A DNA stretch of 64,000 nt from Spirometra erinaceieuropaei (lineage: Eukaryota; Platyhelminthes; Cestoda; Diphyllobothriidea; Diphyllobothriidae): assembly GCA_902702965.1 (NCBI GenBank), contig CACRXP010000158.1, positions 828,144-892,143 on the forward strand, written 5' to 3'. Below the pieces are notes generated by a model that worked only from the letters and a program-made list of their open reading frames with translations, did not search any database and was not told the origin of the DNA. Positions 22,900 through 36,099 of this stretch are shown in pieces. Made by a program: the position numbers and the translations under genes. Each line of letters begins with the position of its first letter. The first letter of the stretch is position 1.

Positions 22900-23622
22900 G
22901 ATCAAGGCTATGGCATTTCTGACGTTTCAACCAGAATTTTAAATAAACGAGCGAATTAGTTGGCGTTGATCTGATCAACTTTTTCTTGGTCCTCTGCCCG
23001 TCGTTTGTGAATGTTGTTGGCCTCCGGTGTTGTGTTTTTTCACCTCAATTGTGGTCGGCTGCTTTTGTGTTCCTTTTGTAGGTAAATTAGTTGACGGACC
23101 GTGTTTGCTCGGTTTTCCTGTGACTGTCTTGTCCCCGTCATGGCCATTGAAGTGACGCAGGACATTATACGCTGCAGGAAAGTCTCGATTCCTGCTTATG
23201 GAGTGGGCATCTGAGTGCCAAGTTTCAAGTATGACACTCTCCGTCCTTGAGGTGTCCAGGCTTAGGGTGTTTGCTCCTTGAATGTCAAAAATCTGACTAT
23301 TTTCTCCAGTATGAGCCGCAAGCTATGAGTTTGAGCCTAGTCTCCGAGTATCCAGTTTGTGCTCATGTATGCGGTTCTGCAATTTCCGCCCCGTTTCCCC
23401 AAAGTAGTTGCACTCTCCATCGCTGCAACGCAATTAATGGACAATTGCTGAGGTTCCAGTTAATGGCAGCATGTCTTTAGGTTGCATTAAACGGCGTCTA
23501 AAAGCCGTCATAACCAGAAAATGCTTCACTACAGCAGCATTCACCTCCTCAATCACAAACGCAGCTGTATCCATGCTCATTTCCAAAGAAATTAAGCACA
23601 CTGCAGCACACTGCAGCAACAC
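22900..23622 (-). pseudogene. PLE-2 GIY-YIG endonuclease fragment, broken, unit 1
   Basis: Minus-strand frame from 23622 includes RRRLMQPKDMLPLTGT, then a TAA at about 23434, followed by CSDGECNYFG and a GRKLQNRIHEH-like run. Further breaks follow in the region matching the intact ORF of unit 2. The RT part that should precede it is missing: the fragment joins directly to the start of the next array unit at about 23.62 kb. Confidence 0.65.
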
Positions 23623-24190
23623 ACGTGTTGAACGAAAACGCTATTGTGAATTCACTCAGACCAATGGATAACCAAAAATGAAACCAGTAGCTGATCGAAC
23701 AACGCCATGGACGATCGGACATCGAGAAAACATCTAGGCGACTGAAAGGTAGTACCGTCTGCAGGCCCTTTTCCTTATGAATTTGCAAATTATGCCCATT
23801 TATAAACGAAAGTAGACCTTTCATGTCCTCTGCCATTCGAATGCCACACCCAGCCCTTCTGTGCACACGCATGCCCACCAACACAGACGATTGCCCAATA
23901 AGTGTGCGAAAACAAGATTCATTGAACAAACAATAATCAGTATATTTTACAGTGATGCGTGAGAAATTACAGGGGTAAGAACGTTCGCTTGGTTCCAGAT
24001 GGAAAGGTTTTATTCGTCATCCTGCGGCACTCCACAACAGACAAACCGTCTCCAAACATGACGTAGACGTCGTCCATTGTATCGGCGTCTCCTATGGTCG
24101 AGCAGACAATTTGATTCTAAAATTGAGATTTGAAAATGCGATTGCACTAGAGACCAACAAAAAGACTAAGGCAGAACATAAAGAACACTT

Positions 24191-25027
24191 TCATGACAGC
24201 AAAGGAATCATGGACCAACCTGCCGATGCGCAAACGTTTGTCCACTGACCAACGTGCCGTTTCATTGCCCACTTCTCAGCCCTTGTTAGCTGCTGCAAAA
24301 CGTCCCCGGAAGTTGTGGTTGCTCCATACCCTTTATGTCTGCCTGTTATTTTAACAAGCGTTGATTCGGTTTTCATTTTCCTCTCTGATGCTTCCAGTAT
24401 CTTGGAGAATTGTTGACCGTAGAGCATCGCATCATGCTTTGACACCGTCATCTCTTTACTTTCATCGGCCTTTTTTACATTCTCGTCCACATATTGCCTC
24501 GTATCCTCAACTGTTTCTCCGACTACTTCCCCTTCTTCCACAACCACCACCCGCCCTGCTTCCACCTGCTCCTCACTCTCCGCCAGCTCGCGCTCTCTCT
24601 CCTTCTCCTCCTCCACTTTCTCGGCCTTCAATTGCTCCTCCTTGTTTTCCTCGCTGAGTCCGTCATTTCTCATCGTTTAAATTTCATCTTCGTCTTCTTC
24701 ATATTCTCCTTCCTCAACATACTCATTCTCAAAATACTCCTCCTCTTCTTCAATCAATGCCTACAATGGAAGAGGAACATACAGTCCGTTAAATGACTAC
24801 TACTTCCACAAATAATTGCATGGACTAGATCTGCACATAGGAATCTAATAGCTATTGATAGGCAAAGTGCGTGGGAAACATGAAAAGCATAGAAGAGTAG
24901 AGTACTCACCGCATTGAAGGCACGATATTAAATCCATAAATGATTCGATTAGTGGGTTGAATAAACCACTGCAAACTAGAATCACAATGAAAGGTGTCAT
25001 CAGCCTTTGTGCAGAGGGCCCAGTCAT
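24191..25027 (-). pseudogene. LYTIEEVS-family copy B (exons 2-3 deleted)
   Basis: Exon 1 is intact (25027-24910: shared Met, hydrophobic leader, donor GTGAGT). At about 24751 the sequence jumps from the exon 4 Glu-rich run straight to the intron 1/exon 2 boundary. That removes about 600 bp: essentially all of exons 2 and 3, two introns and the LYTIEEVS start of exon 4. The rest of exon 4 (24751-24191) is open to its normal end region. It cannot make the family's usual product. Confidence 0.75.
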
Positions 25028-28000
25028 TCGCAATATTGTCCGCTGTGCTGAGTGTGCCGCGTTTGAACGGCTGGCTGCGATCGATCGTGCCCAGGTCGAA
25101 TTGACTGGCCAGCGTGGGAGTGCGAATTTCGCACAAATCTGCCCAAGGGCAGAAGGTCGGTTTCGAGGCCATCTTCTGAACCGAAGTTTGGCGTTTGCCT
25201 CCTGACTCAGATTGATGTACATATGCCAGCAGCAATCTGTTGTGTTAATATATTTGAAATGAATTAATTGCCGTGGTCGCACGCCTTATCAGGGAGCAAT
25301 TTTTAAAGGGGAAAGTACTTTTACGCGTATCAGCAGATGTGTTACGGTTGCTGACTTGATCGAATCGAGATTCCAGTAGGGTGGGACTAAGTGCTTAATA
25401 ACTCATGGCATCCTATAATAAAACCAGTGGGTGTAAATTGTGCATTCGCCATCGTTTATCTCCTGAATACTTCTTTATCTGTCAGCATATTTGGCAAACC
25501 TAAACCACATAAATTTGTACCCAAATTGATTTTGGATGTAAGCGTTTTGTGAATGCACGAAATATGCATTTTCAGTCAATAATTAGGAGAAATCCGTACC
25601 TTAAATTCAGTGGCAATGACGCTCTACACGGTATTTGCATGTTCTAATTATCTTCTGGCAATTTTTGCAATTCCTAAGTGAAATATTTGCCGCATGAGTC
25701 ACGTCCTAATTTCCTGATTCACCTCTACCTTCCATTTCCATGGAGCTTTTGAGAAAGATAGAGAGAGAGTGAGAGATGGAGAGATGACTGCTAACATTTG
25801 AATGGAGAGAGAGTCTGTCGTTTGAAAGCATAGCCTTGCGATACCCATTTGGAAATCAATGCTGTTGGATGACACTTGCTTCTAGGGCACTATCCGCACA
25901 ACATTGAAAGCAAGTGCATGCTACCCGAATCGAGTGACATATTTTAATGTGACAGATCATACTGGCAGTTAAAAGCTGGCGATGAGCGAGGAAAACCAAA
26001 AAGATCTCTCACAAATCCTGCTTCATTAGGTAGTCATTGTGACAGCGTCGAAAAGATTTCACGGAATCTACGAACGCCCTGACAAATTATGTGTGCTCTC
26101 AGCAGTTCAATAGGGCCGACAAATGAAAACGTGTTGATTTACAAATTACCGTATGCTTCCTTCACCAGACCATCCATTACCATTTAATAGAGTACCAATT
26201 CTCGTTTGTCCTAAAAATTATTAGCATGACCCTGTGGACCAGTCCGAATACATTGCACAGCAATAGTAAGAATGCGATTCACAGTTGGCATATCAAAAGC
26301 AGAGGGGCGTTCACTGGGACTGCATGTCTGACGCCTGCTCATCTTCAGAAACCAGACATTAGTACGTAGTTCGCCAAATTCGCCCGTGTGGCTGTTGGCC
26401 GTGCAAATGTCTGACCCAAATCCGGACGTGGCAATCCATGACGCGCATGTAGAACACGTTTTAAAATTTGACGCCAGTAAGATCCTGGGCCGAGGCGACG
26501 ATCATCCAGTAAGGTAGGTGCAATAAGCCTGGGTGTCTGCTGACTGCTCTGTCAGCCGCCACGCTATTTGGTTTTCAGAAGCTTTTCGACATGGAACAGT
26601 AACGCCGCAGATTGTCTCCACAGTCTACGAGGCTGGGAGTGAATCCGGTCACGGAGAAATGCAGTTCGAATGCAGTCACAAGGGCAACTGTGCCGGGCTA
26701 AACATCAAACACAGTGCGCCATATACTGTCAGCTGTGAGAATGACTATCTAATTTCTGTGGATGGATAAGCCAATTAACTACTCAAAACGTCAGGCCTCC
26801 AATAAACCTCCTTCAGTGAATGCCTCCACAAATCAAGGCTCTGAAATGCGTTTAACCAAACATATTTTGCCGGTTTCAGTTTATGTCGCGATGGTGCATA
26901 GACAATTTAACCCAACTTATGAGGGAAAATTATATAATCGGCATGAATTACCGCGACCCAGTTTGGATTAAAGACGCAGTGCTCTGCACGAAACTCTCGA
27001 CGTCAGTCGGTACATTGGACATGCCCCCCCCCCGACAAAATAGAGCCCGGGGCATGCGAAATTGCCCTTGAACTTTATTGGACTTTCGTCTTTTGATTGA
27101 ATGTGGCAGAAGCATTGATGGACCTATGCGCTGGAAGACAGAAATTTCACGACGCGAATGATGTCAGGAAGAAATGTCACTCAAACTTCGACTTCGGCAA
27201 CCACACCGACGGGGAAACGAAAGGACGTATTGTTGGCGGAGAAAGAAGTGTGCTTATGTGTCAGAGCGGACACAGCCAGCCACGTGAATGGCTGGTCAAT
27301 GATTACCTCCAACTCCATACAAGCCTGTCATACATTTCGCACCCACACACTTCCCAGGATCGTGGTCGGTGTATACTCCGTTCCAGATATCTTAGTTCCT
27401 TCTCCTTTAAAATATATTTAACCATTCACCGAAGAGTTTATGCAATTGGTTTCAGCCAATCCCTGCGGGTTTAAAGTTTCAAGTTTAGTTCTGGTGCTTT
27501 GGCAGATGCATATTTCACTTACCTTTTCAAAGTTCTATTCACAGCTATTGAAATGTTCATAATTGTTATTACGTAGGCACGAAAATTTGAAGTCCGTATT
27601 AGGGATGGCTCAACTCCAGAGTTTGGCCTAATGATTGCATTACTTTTAATTATCATCGTTTTTCGAATGCATTTCCCTGGTTTCATTATGATTTTACAGT
27701 CATAAACGACGCAAACTGCTCAAATTCACAATGTGAATGCGTGCAACGGTCACGAGATCATTACAATATTACAGATAGTCATATAACACCAGCCGTAACA
27801 AGTATGTGTAGTTGTCTAGGAAGGAAACCGAACTTTCCAAAAATGCGTGAAGCAGGTGTATTTGAAAGTTAAACATTATTCGTTAGCGGGTATTATAAGT
27901 TATATATTCATTAAATTCCTCCAGCCATAACAACGAAAAATGTGCGCAAATTTGGTAAATATGTATTGTTTTTCTAAAGTCAAATATTGAAAAGAATTCA

Positions 28001-28129
28001 CAGAAATTATATTATAAAGTACTACAAGTGTGCTAATTGTCATCTTCCTAATATATACAACTAAAGTAAGCCGACTGTATGAATAGAATGATCAATTTTG
28101 GTACAGAAATTGCCCGGTAAGCCTATTCA
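25028..28129. other. Upstream flank of copy B, no gene recognised
   Basis: Collinear with 2049-5128. It contains a GA-rich microsatellite at about 25757-25790 and the approximately 90-bp segment shared with unit 3 (26270-26360). ORFs at 26533-26769, 26762-26971 and 27097-27474 do not match open frames in all units, and none is recognised. Confidence 0.4.
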
Positions 28130-28390
28130 TTGTTCATCTCTTCAAAAAATCAGACTAGTGCACTTCTCAGTAAAATCCAGGACTGTACATACGAGACTGT
28201 GCTTGAAATAGGCAGTCAAAGAAATGTCGCGAAACGTACCTATTCTCGCACTACTATGTGCTGTAGATATAGGAATGTCGACCCAAGTTATGCCTCAGCG
28301 ACGGTCTTTAAAAAAATAAAATTTTCAAGTTTACAGCCTCGGCACTTGTTAAGTCAACCACCATCGGAATCCATACTGATCCTTCTATAA
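28130..28390 (+). other. Conserved short ORF at the edge of repeat X, unit 2
   Basis: Eighty-six codons, the counterpart of 5129-5389. Unknown and weakly supported as coding. Confidence 0.25.
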
Positions 28391-28403
28391 ACTGCAGGAT
28401 AAA

Positions 28404-29240
28404 CTCGCCCATCGAATTGGGAGACCAAGTGTCCTCGTATCTCAGTTGGCCAGAGCATTGATTGTACTAAAGCCTCTTCTCGCCGTCGTGAGTTCAAAAC
28501 TGACCAAAGCGCCGAGTTTTTTCACAGTCCGGTCAATATAAGATCCACTTCTACCAAGACTGACAACGACATATCATACAGATCTTTGCTCACCCCATAG
28601 GATAGAGTCGCATTGTAAGCTAGAACATCGGACGAAGTGGAACCGCTTTCAAATTGTAAGATCTGCATGACATTTATATGCCCTTGTTCGGCCGGCAGAG
28701 TATTTGAATTCAGCAGCACGTCTGGTTTGACTGTGAGATTACTCTTACGTCCCGTTTATTCTGCTTACGACAACACTCTCGCATAAAGTCATGCTCACCA
28801 GGTAAATGCGTTTGACATCTTACTCGCCCATCGAATTAGGAGTCTAAGTGTCCTCGTATCCCAATTGCCTAGGGCAGTGATTGTACTAAAGCCTCTCCTC
28901 GCTGTCGTGAGTTCAAAACTCACCAAAGCGCCGAGTTTTCAGTCCGGTCAATATGAGATCCACTTCTACCAAGACTGACAACGACATACCATACAGATCT
29001 TTGCTCACCCTATAGGACAGACTCGCACTGTGAGCTGCAGCATCCAACGGGGTGGAACCTCGCCCAAGTGGTAAGAGCTGCACGACGTTTATGTGCCCTA
29101 ATACGGTCGATAGAACATTTGAATGCAGCAAAAATTTCTGGTTTGACTGTGACATCAATCTAACGTCCCGTTGTATTCTGCTTACGACAACACCCTCGCA
29201 TAAAATCTTGCTCACCAGGTAAATGCGTTTGACATCTTAC
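28404..29240 (-). repeat. Tandem duplication of a ~420-bp module of repeat X
   Basis: Two adjacent copies, 28404-28821 and 28822-29240, where unit 1 has one (from 5404). Each can be read on the minus strand as a 65-100 codon frame (28719-28522 and 29215-28913) sharing GHINV, SSDVLAYNATLSY-like and KDLYxMSLSVLVEVDLILT runs. A possible acceptor (CTCACAG or GTCACAG) precedes SNQ/VKP. The copies differ by more than 10 percent, so the duplication is not new. Product unknown. Confidence 0.6.
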
Positions 29241-30180
29241 AATCCGTCTTTTCTGCGAAAGTAGCCACAATGTATGCTCACATTCTAGGCCTGCGGCTCT
29301 GAAGCTATTTATCGCGAAGAACGAAATGCTATAATGACTGCCTTTGTGCCGTTAAGATTTCCTTATTCCAGTTTGCCTAGTCTAGGTTACTCTGGCATTT
29401 ATTTCTGCATCACAATGTCTATTAAATTTACCCTTAATTGTAGTCAAACTCTCTCGGTCAAGGCTCTTGCCGTATTGGGTAAATCGCTAAGCGGTTTTGG
29501 CAAACGATAGGTGACTAAACATTCTTCAATTATGACAACAATTCTGCTCAAATATCGTGATTAATAGATAAATCGATAACATATATTTGCATATTTTTCA
29601 AGGGAATGATCAGGCAGCCAAAACACGCATGCAACAGTCTTCGCTATTAATTAGGCGGCAGTTAAAGCACCAACCTATTAAGTTCATATTTTACCGCCTG
29701 AAATCTCTATTTTCCTGTATGCGCCTTGGACGCATAAATAGGTTAACATGTTTCTACATGAAGTTTCAAATATTTTAATTTACAGGCTACCCTTGATGGT
29801 TACGATTAAGTGGAAAAATTGTGTTGCTTCCAAAGTATTTTTAGTCATTTACTGGACAAGAAATCAGAAAAAGTCGTAATTGTGTTCTTTGGCTGATGGC
29901 TCAACTGCCGTAAATGGGTAATTTTTGGCTTAGAACTTTTGAAATGTCCTTAGTCAAATGATAAACCTCAAAAGTAAAAGCCATGTCAATTTTCCGATTT
30001 ATATACAAACCCAATTTTTTGTAATTTATGAACTACATATTTAGTTGCATGTATGACGTCGGAAATGAACAGACATCCATAAGCAGTATGAGTCCCACAA
30101 TTTCCAATGCCATTGTTCTTCATAGTTTTTCTTCAGATTAACACAGTAAGGTATAGTTTTGAAGACGAGGTTTAACCAGG
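29240..30180 (-). repeat. Repeat X, remainder, unit 2
   Basis: Matches 5800-6690 of unit 1. The 73-codon minus-strand frame of unit 1 (6660-6439) is recognisable here between about 30125 and 29900 but broken by changes. Confidence 0.5.
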
Positions 30181-30749
30181 TTTGTACAATGGGAAATTCA
30201 ATGTGTCCGTCTGAAGAGAATGCAACGTGGTCTATCCACAAACGCAGCTGCCCCCGTGCTCTTTTTCAGAGTTTAAACACACTAGACAACAAATTTGTTG
30301 AACGACAACAGCTTTATGACCGCTTTCGGGACAATGAATGCCCAAGCAAATCTATCAAGCAATGTAAACAGGCGGCGGTCACAAGAAGAACAACCCGAAA
30401 TCTGCGGGGCTATTTCTTGCAGTGGAAGAGTCTCCAAGGCAGTTTCACATCTGTTTCAACCCGACAGGTTATGCTTTGGCCATCGACATCAGGCAATTCG
30501 TGTTATTTGCCTTACGCAACCACGACTACCGCAAGGATCAGCGATAGCTACCACAGCCAATGTCAACCACCGTCGCCTCTCTTCGTCGCGTACTGAAAAA
30601 TGAAACCTGTAGCCAATCGATAACGCCATGCGTGGTCGTAAATCGAGAAAACATCTAGGCAACAGAGAGCTAGTACCGTCTGCAGTTCCTTTTCCTTATG
30701 AGTTTGCAAATTATGCCTATTTTTTAGAGAAAGTATACCTTTTCATGCT

Positions 30750-31211
30750 CTATGACGTCCACATGCCCCACCCAGCCCTTATGTGCACACGGATGCCCAC
30801 CAACACAGATGATGGAGGAATAAGTGTGTTTAAACAAGTTTTATTAAACAAACAATATTTATAATATTTTACAATGATGCGTGAGAAATTGCAGTGGTAA
30901 GAGGGTTCACTTGACTGCACTTGGAAATGTATTATTCCTTGACGTGCGGCATTCCATAACAGACAATCTGTCTCAACAGATGACGTAGGCGTCGTCCAAT
31001 GGACCTGCAACTCCACAGGTGGAGGTGACGGTTTGATTCTAAAATTGAGATTTGAAAATGCGATTTCGCTAGTGAATTTAACTGTCACATTATTGGTTGG
31101 ATAAAATTCAAAATGCGGCATCGGGTAGCCGTTAATTGGTAAACTAAACCAGGCCTGCTGAAGCAGACATAGTAGCCATCTATACATATTAAACTCAATG
31201 GGATCACACAA
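30750..31211 (-). CDS. Conserved ORF of unknown function, longer version
   Basis: A 153-codon minus-strand ORF matching 7403-7768 and extended at the C-terminus because the unit-1 stop is changed. Visible features are a hydrophobic N-terminal stretch, Asn in NNVTVKF, the run SVETDCLLWNAARQG, a Cys-Asn-Phe-Ser motif and a second Cys pair region near residue 110. No domain assigned. It may be an exon of the neighbouring family or open flank sequence. Confidence 0.3.
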   Translation of the reverse strand: MCDPIEFNMYRWLLCLLQQAWFSLPINGYPMPHFEFYPTNNVTVKFTSEIAFSNLNFRIKPSPPPVELQVHWTTPTSSVETDCLLWNAARQGIIHFQVQSSEPSYHCNFSRIIVKYYKYCLFNKTCLNTLIPPSSVLVGIRVHIRAGWGMWTS

Positions 31212-32250
31212 ACCAACTATACGACCGCACTTTACGAAGCGACATGAATCTCACGGAGTCTTAGTGTAACCGGTGAGGCTTAGATAATGGCACCCGAACT
31301 CGAGTAAGGGCGAAGAGTAAGGGTTCCTTTTTAAACCTGAATGTTGGCATCGGTGTGTAAGGTCAGTGTAAGGATTTAGATCAGTTAACATCAACTCCCG
31401 ATAACTTTTATTTTTGGGCGGTTTAGTTTTGATGACTGTCGCCGGCCACTAATCATTATGGCTGTTGGATTTGTTTTTCTGCTAACCGACAGAGAATTTA
31501 TCTATTTCACGCTGCCTACCTGGTTATTTTAATGTCCAGTAAAACACACTGGCTTATTTTCCTTTAGCACGTGCGTTTTCTTTTTGATTTCTTCTATTTT
31601 CCCCGCTTTCCGCAGTCCGACCGGTGAACCACCTGCATAATGTTTCCCCTGTTAGAAGAGTAACGATGGCGTTTCCGATTATTGCCCGTTTAAATCCCCA
31701 AGGTACAATGACTAAGCGATCTCTGTTCAAGTCGCACGTCGTATGTCAGTTAACATCACTTTATCTGACAGCTTACACTAGTACTACGCAGCATAATTCC
31801 TCCTGAACCAAAAATGATTTTGCAAGAAAGTTTTTTTATTGAATGTATTGTATGTGCGCGCAACCGGATGCTGGTATCGTAATTGTTCTGTCATGTTACG
31901 TAGACGATGCGTATAATACAAATGTCATTTAGACCTGCATCTAATAAACTTCCTCTGCATTCTTGAAACATTCGAAGGTAGATTAAGCTATATCTACCTT
32001 ACAAAACTGTGAATGAATGTGTTAATGATTGCCAGCCTGTTACTACAATTATGGCAAAAACTTACCGAAATCATTCTGTCAGTCTAAGAGTCCTTGGACG
32101 TAAAAGGGACTCCTCCACAAAATAGTCACAAGAAATAATTTTAGGGAGGCTACTGTCTGGTAATAAGCGGCTTGCCAGACAGAATGACAGGTTTGCTATT
32201 CCGTCTAATTTTGCTGACATTTTGAGAAATCGAAAGTGTTTCAGGAGCCG
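31212..32250. other. Intergenic, nothing recognised
   Basis: Counterpart of 7769-8790. No gene or element end seen. Confidence 0.5.
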
Positions 32251-35200
32251 ATGTGGATGCTGATGTAGACCCGGGAAGACGGGTTGCCTTGGGAAGACGG
32301 GTTGCCGGTTAGCCTAGCTGCTGGCTACCCGGCGTGTCCACAGGTGGCGGACAGTGAAACAACCTTTAATGAAGGTTAGCTGCGAAATAAGGAGACCCAG
32401 GTCTGACGAATAAACAGTCGTGGACCAGCAGCGACATTGCTACCAGGGTGCGGTGGGCTGAGGTCTGGCACGCTGAAAGCCTTATAAAAAGCCGCGAAAC
32501 CCAATGACAGCATTGTGACATGACGACCGTAAACCGCCATTAAATAAGTTTACTTGCCACCGCTGCCTTGCGGTTAGGCTTTTAAGCCAAAGCGCTGGAG
32601 GCGACAACCTCCAGCAAAAATTCCGAGCGGCTGTTGGGGACCCGCCCGTATTCGAAATTCCCCAGAAACCTCACGACCCATGCTACGGCGTCCGCGGGAA
32701 CCGACGCCCTCCGCAACCCTGGTCCGGTGGTGCTGGCGAAAAGTATGCGAGCAGGACTACTCAATCTTGTACGAACTCTCGGTATTGGATGCTGGAATGT
32801 GCGAACGTTACCCAAAGGCTCACCGCACACAGCCTTTATCAGTACATCCTGGATGTCTGCTGTCTGTCTGAATTTCGACTCCCTGACTCAGGCTACAGTG
32901 AAATAAAGATATCGGGAGTCGAATCACACTTTACCTCGCGCTACTTGCTTGGGAACCAGCCAATGACCGGATGGCTTACGTGCGATTGAAGGGCCACGTC
33001 ACGAACATCTCAATCGTCTCTGTGTACGAACCAATTTCGGCTGCCGAACAGCGCGATAAAGACGCCTTTTACTCTCAGTTACAAACGCTAGTTGAAATAC
33101 TGCCCAACCGCGATCTGCTGATTGATATTGGCGATTCGAATGTTCGAACTGGACCTGGCGACCCCACAACCAGTCATCTTCTTTGCCGCTTTAGGCTTCG
33201 CTCCCGATGCGTAAATGGTGAGAGATTGCTGAACTTCGCTGATCGAAACCGACTGCTTGTCACCAACACATGTTTCCAGCATCGCTAAAAACATCTGCTG
33301 ACTTGGTATTCAAACGACGGTCATACGGCTAATTCGATTGACTACATACCGGTCAGCTCAAGTTTCCGCAGCTGGGTTCACGATAGCAGATCGATGCGTG
33401 GTGCCGAGACTGGTAACGCCCGTGGGTCGGACCATGTCCTCGTCCGTACACGCTTGAACGTTCATCTATCATCCGCATCAAAAATGCCACGTCCTATACG
33501 CCTCAATGTCGCAAAAATCCGACAAGTCAGCACTGCCGAGGCCCTGAGCAGAGAAATCCGGACCTGTTTTACGACCCGAGCCGGCGGAGAAGTCAGTAAC
33601 CAGTTGTCGTCACTAAAGACTTCAGTCTATGTGGCAGCGAAGAAAATCCTTGGATACACCCATCGACGCCGCAATGACTGGATCAGCGGAAGAACCCTAC
33701 GGTTGTCTGCTCAGACGGCTCGAGCCAGGTCCCGCAACCATGACTGCTTCCGCCAACTTCGGGAGATGACGGCAAAATTGGCCAGGGATGACCGGAAGCA
33801 ATATTGGGCTGAAATAGCGACCTCCATGGAACAGGCGTCGAACTGTGGAGACACTCAAAATCTCTACCGTTTCATCCGCGAAGTTAGCGGTAAGCCCTCT
33901 ACACTGAGTGACTCTGTTCGCGATGTGAACGGCGGCTTTATTGTTGACAACTCGGTCAACGTCGAGCGCTGGCGTGAGCACTTTCACCACCATCTCAACT
34001 TCGATACTCAATCTACCTATCTCTTGATCTCCTCTACAGCAGAGTTTCTTCCCCTTCCTACCTATGCAGTGCCATGCGACCCCCCTCTGAAGGAGAAGTG
34101 GCCGATGCCATACGAAAGTTGCGCAACAATAAGGCACCCGGAGAAGACGGTATACCCGCTGAAATCTTTAAGTCTTGTGTCGACACTCTGGCACCCTGGC
34201 TTAATGAGATGATTGAACGAGCGTGGATAGACGAGGTTGTTCCTGATGACTGGGACTTAGGTATCCTTGTACCTATCGTCAAGGAGGGAGATAATACGAG
34301 ATGCGAGAACTACCGCGGCATAAGTCTCATCGACGTTGCTGCGAAGATCTTTGTTATTGTCCTACTCAGGCGATTCCAGGCTGTGCGTGACTCAAGGACG
34401 AGGCCCAACCAAGCCGGATTTCGTGCTGGACGTGGATGCGCAGACCATATATTTACATTGAGGCGAATTCTCGAACTTTGCCATAGCTACCATCAACCGA
34501 CGGCTGTCTGCTTCATTGACTTTGCCGCCGCGTTCGACTCCGTTCACCGTGTGTCCCTGTTGCGGATAATGGCGCTAGATGGTGTACCGGCAAATATTGT
34601 CGCAATGATCAAGGCCTATTATCGGTCCACTACTGCAAGTGTCCTGGTCCGCAACAATCTTTCCTTACTGTTCGGTATTCGTTCCGGCATCCGACAGGGT
34701 TGTATCCTGTCACCCATGCTGTTCAACTATGCTATTGACAGGATCCTCGGTAACGCCCTACGCGACAGTGACGACGTTGAATTTGCACCCGGACATCGAC
34801 TGACTGATCTCGACTATGCCGATGATATCGTCTTACTTGCTTCAAGTTTTGGTGATCTGCAGTCTCTTCTGTTACGGATGAACGAGGTCGTTAAATCGGT
34901 CGGTTTATACAGAAACGCTGAGAAGAACAAGGTGTTTTCAAGGTGCATCTCTGACCAGGAGAAGGCACCCCTCGGGATTGATGTCTGTCAACTTGAAAAC
35001 GTAGACAGTTTTAAATACCTTGGGTCGAGGCTGCAAGGGTTTGCGTTTACCGTGCATCTGTCCGGCTGTTCTTCTCTACGGTTGTGAATGCTGGCTTTGC
35101 GCGTGGAGGACGAGCGAAAACTTGAGGTATTTGACCACAACTGCTTAAGGACCATCCTTCCAGTCAAGTTCACCGACTTGGTCTCAAATGAGACAGTCCG

Positions 35201-35570
35201 CACTCGCTGCGACAACATCGCAAGGATAACTCAGGCCATCCAAGAAAGACGACTAAAGTGGTTGGGACATGTTCTTGGTCGTCCATTTCAGGATCTCAGT
35301 GTTGCTGCCCTTCATCCGGCACCGTTGCCCCATTGGAGGTGTTGAAGAGGGTTCAGTTAAAAACCTGGCTCGATACAGTTCGTAAGGACATGGAGGTGCT
35401 TCTTGGACCGTCGGTTTTCGGTCTCCGTCGTTGGCGAAGGGAATGGGTTGAGTTGTCCAGATCTGCTGCCGCGGATCGTTACGCGTAGAGAGGTACAGTT
35501 CGGGACATTATCGAGGACGGCTAGATCAGGCATGATCGCAGCCGTATCAATTGCAAGTACAAGCACTGAT
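32250..35570 (+). mobile_element. RTE-clade non-LTR retrotransposon, unit 2 copy
   Basis: Same insertion as 8790-12100, with the same flanks and the same internal deletion. It is somewhat better preserved. Confidence 0.8.
32634..35540 (+). pseudogene. RTE endonuclease-reverse transcriptase, unit 2
   Basis: Endonuclease frames are 32634-32906 (GIGCWNVR at 32781), 32971-33288 (VYEP, then GDSN) and 33394-34212 (GSDHVLV and onward without the frameshift of unit 1). The RT frame 34074-35087 is fully open, with GEDGIPAEIF, NYRGISL, FIDFAAAFDS, GIRQGCILSP and YADD at 34814-34825. The link between the last two frames is broken by a run of six C at about 34080 where unit 1 has seven. After KYLG a deletion shared with unit 1 removes sequence up to LLYGCECW. 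A C-terminal frame (35088-35345) has the WLGHV motif. A TAG replaces Trp near 35487 and the expected end is near 35520. Confidence 0.83.
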
Positions 35571-36099
35571 GCAGATTCATTAAACGAACATTTTATTCTC
35601 AGTCCCAAGGACTTCCATCTTCCTAAAAGCAAAATTTCCCTCCAACCATGTGCCTGCGTATCTATGTCAGCTGGCAAATGATGAACAAACCAATGTTGTT
35701 TACTCGCGACCACTCTCTCCAAAATCCTGTAAACTGGCTTACGCCTCGAAGCCTACCGGGGGCATCAGAGTTGGCATCTATTACTAATGTCAATGACCGC
35801 TGCCGACGAATGTCGTCGGCGTTTACGTACCGATCCAAGTAAGAATGGAACCAATAACCGATCGAACAATGACATGCCCGCGCGTGCATTGGGAAAATGA
35901 CCCAATAAGTGTGTAAAAATAATTTTCAATGAACAATCAGTTATCGGAATATTTTACAAAAATGCATGTTTAATTACAGGAGTTAGAAGGATCAGTTGGT
36001 TCTAGTTGGAAAGGTACTGTTGCTCGACGTGTAGCATTCCATAACAGACAAACCGTCTCCAAACATGTCGCACGCTTCGCCAAATGAACCTGCATTTCC

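Larger units (their letters stand above)
1..23579. repeat. Tandem segmental repeat, unit 1
   Basis: The first bases of the window recur at 23580 and 46675, and the order of contents is kept between repeats. Unit 1 holds family copies A, H, E and G, repeat X and its inverted copy, an RTE element, PLE pieces and a GIY-YIG fragment. Offsets to unit 2 stay near 23393-23406 over 16-21 kb, so the two units are collinear with small indels. Because the PLE fragment that ends each unit runs straight into the next one, another unit probably lies just left of the window. The boundary chosen is arbitrary in phase. Confidence 0.9.
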
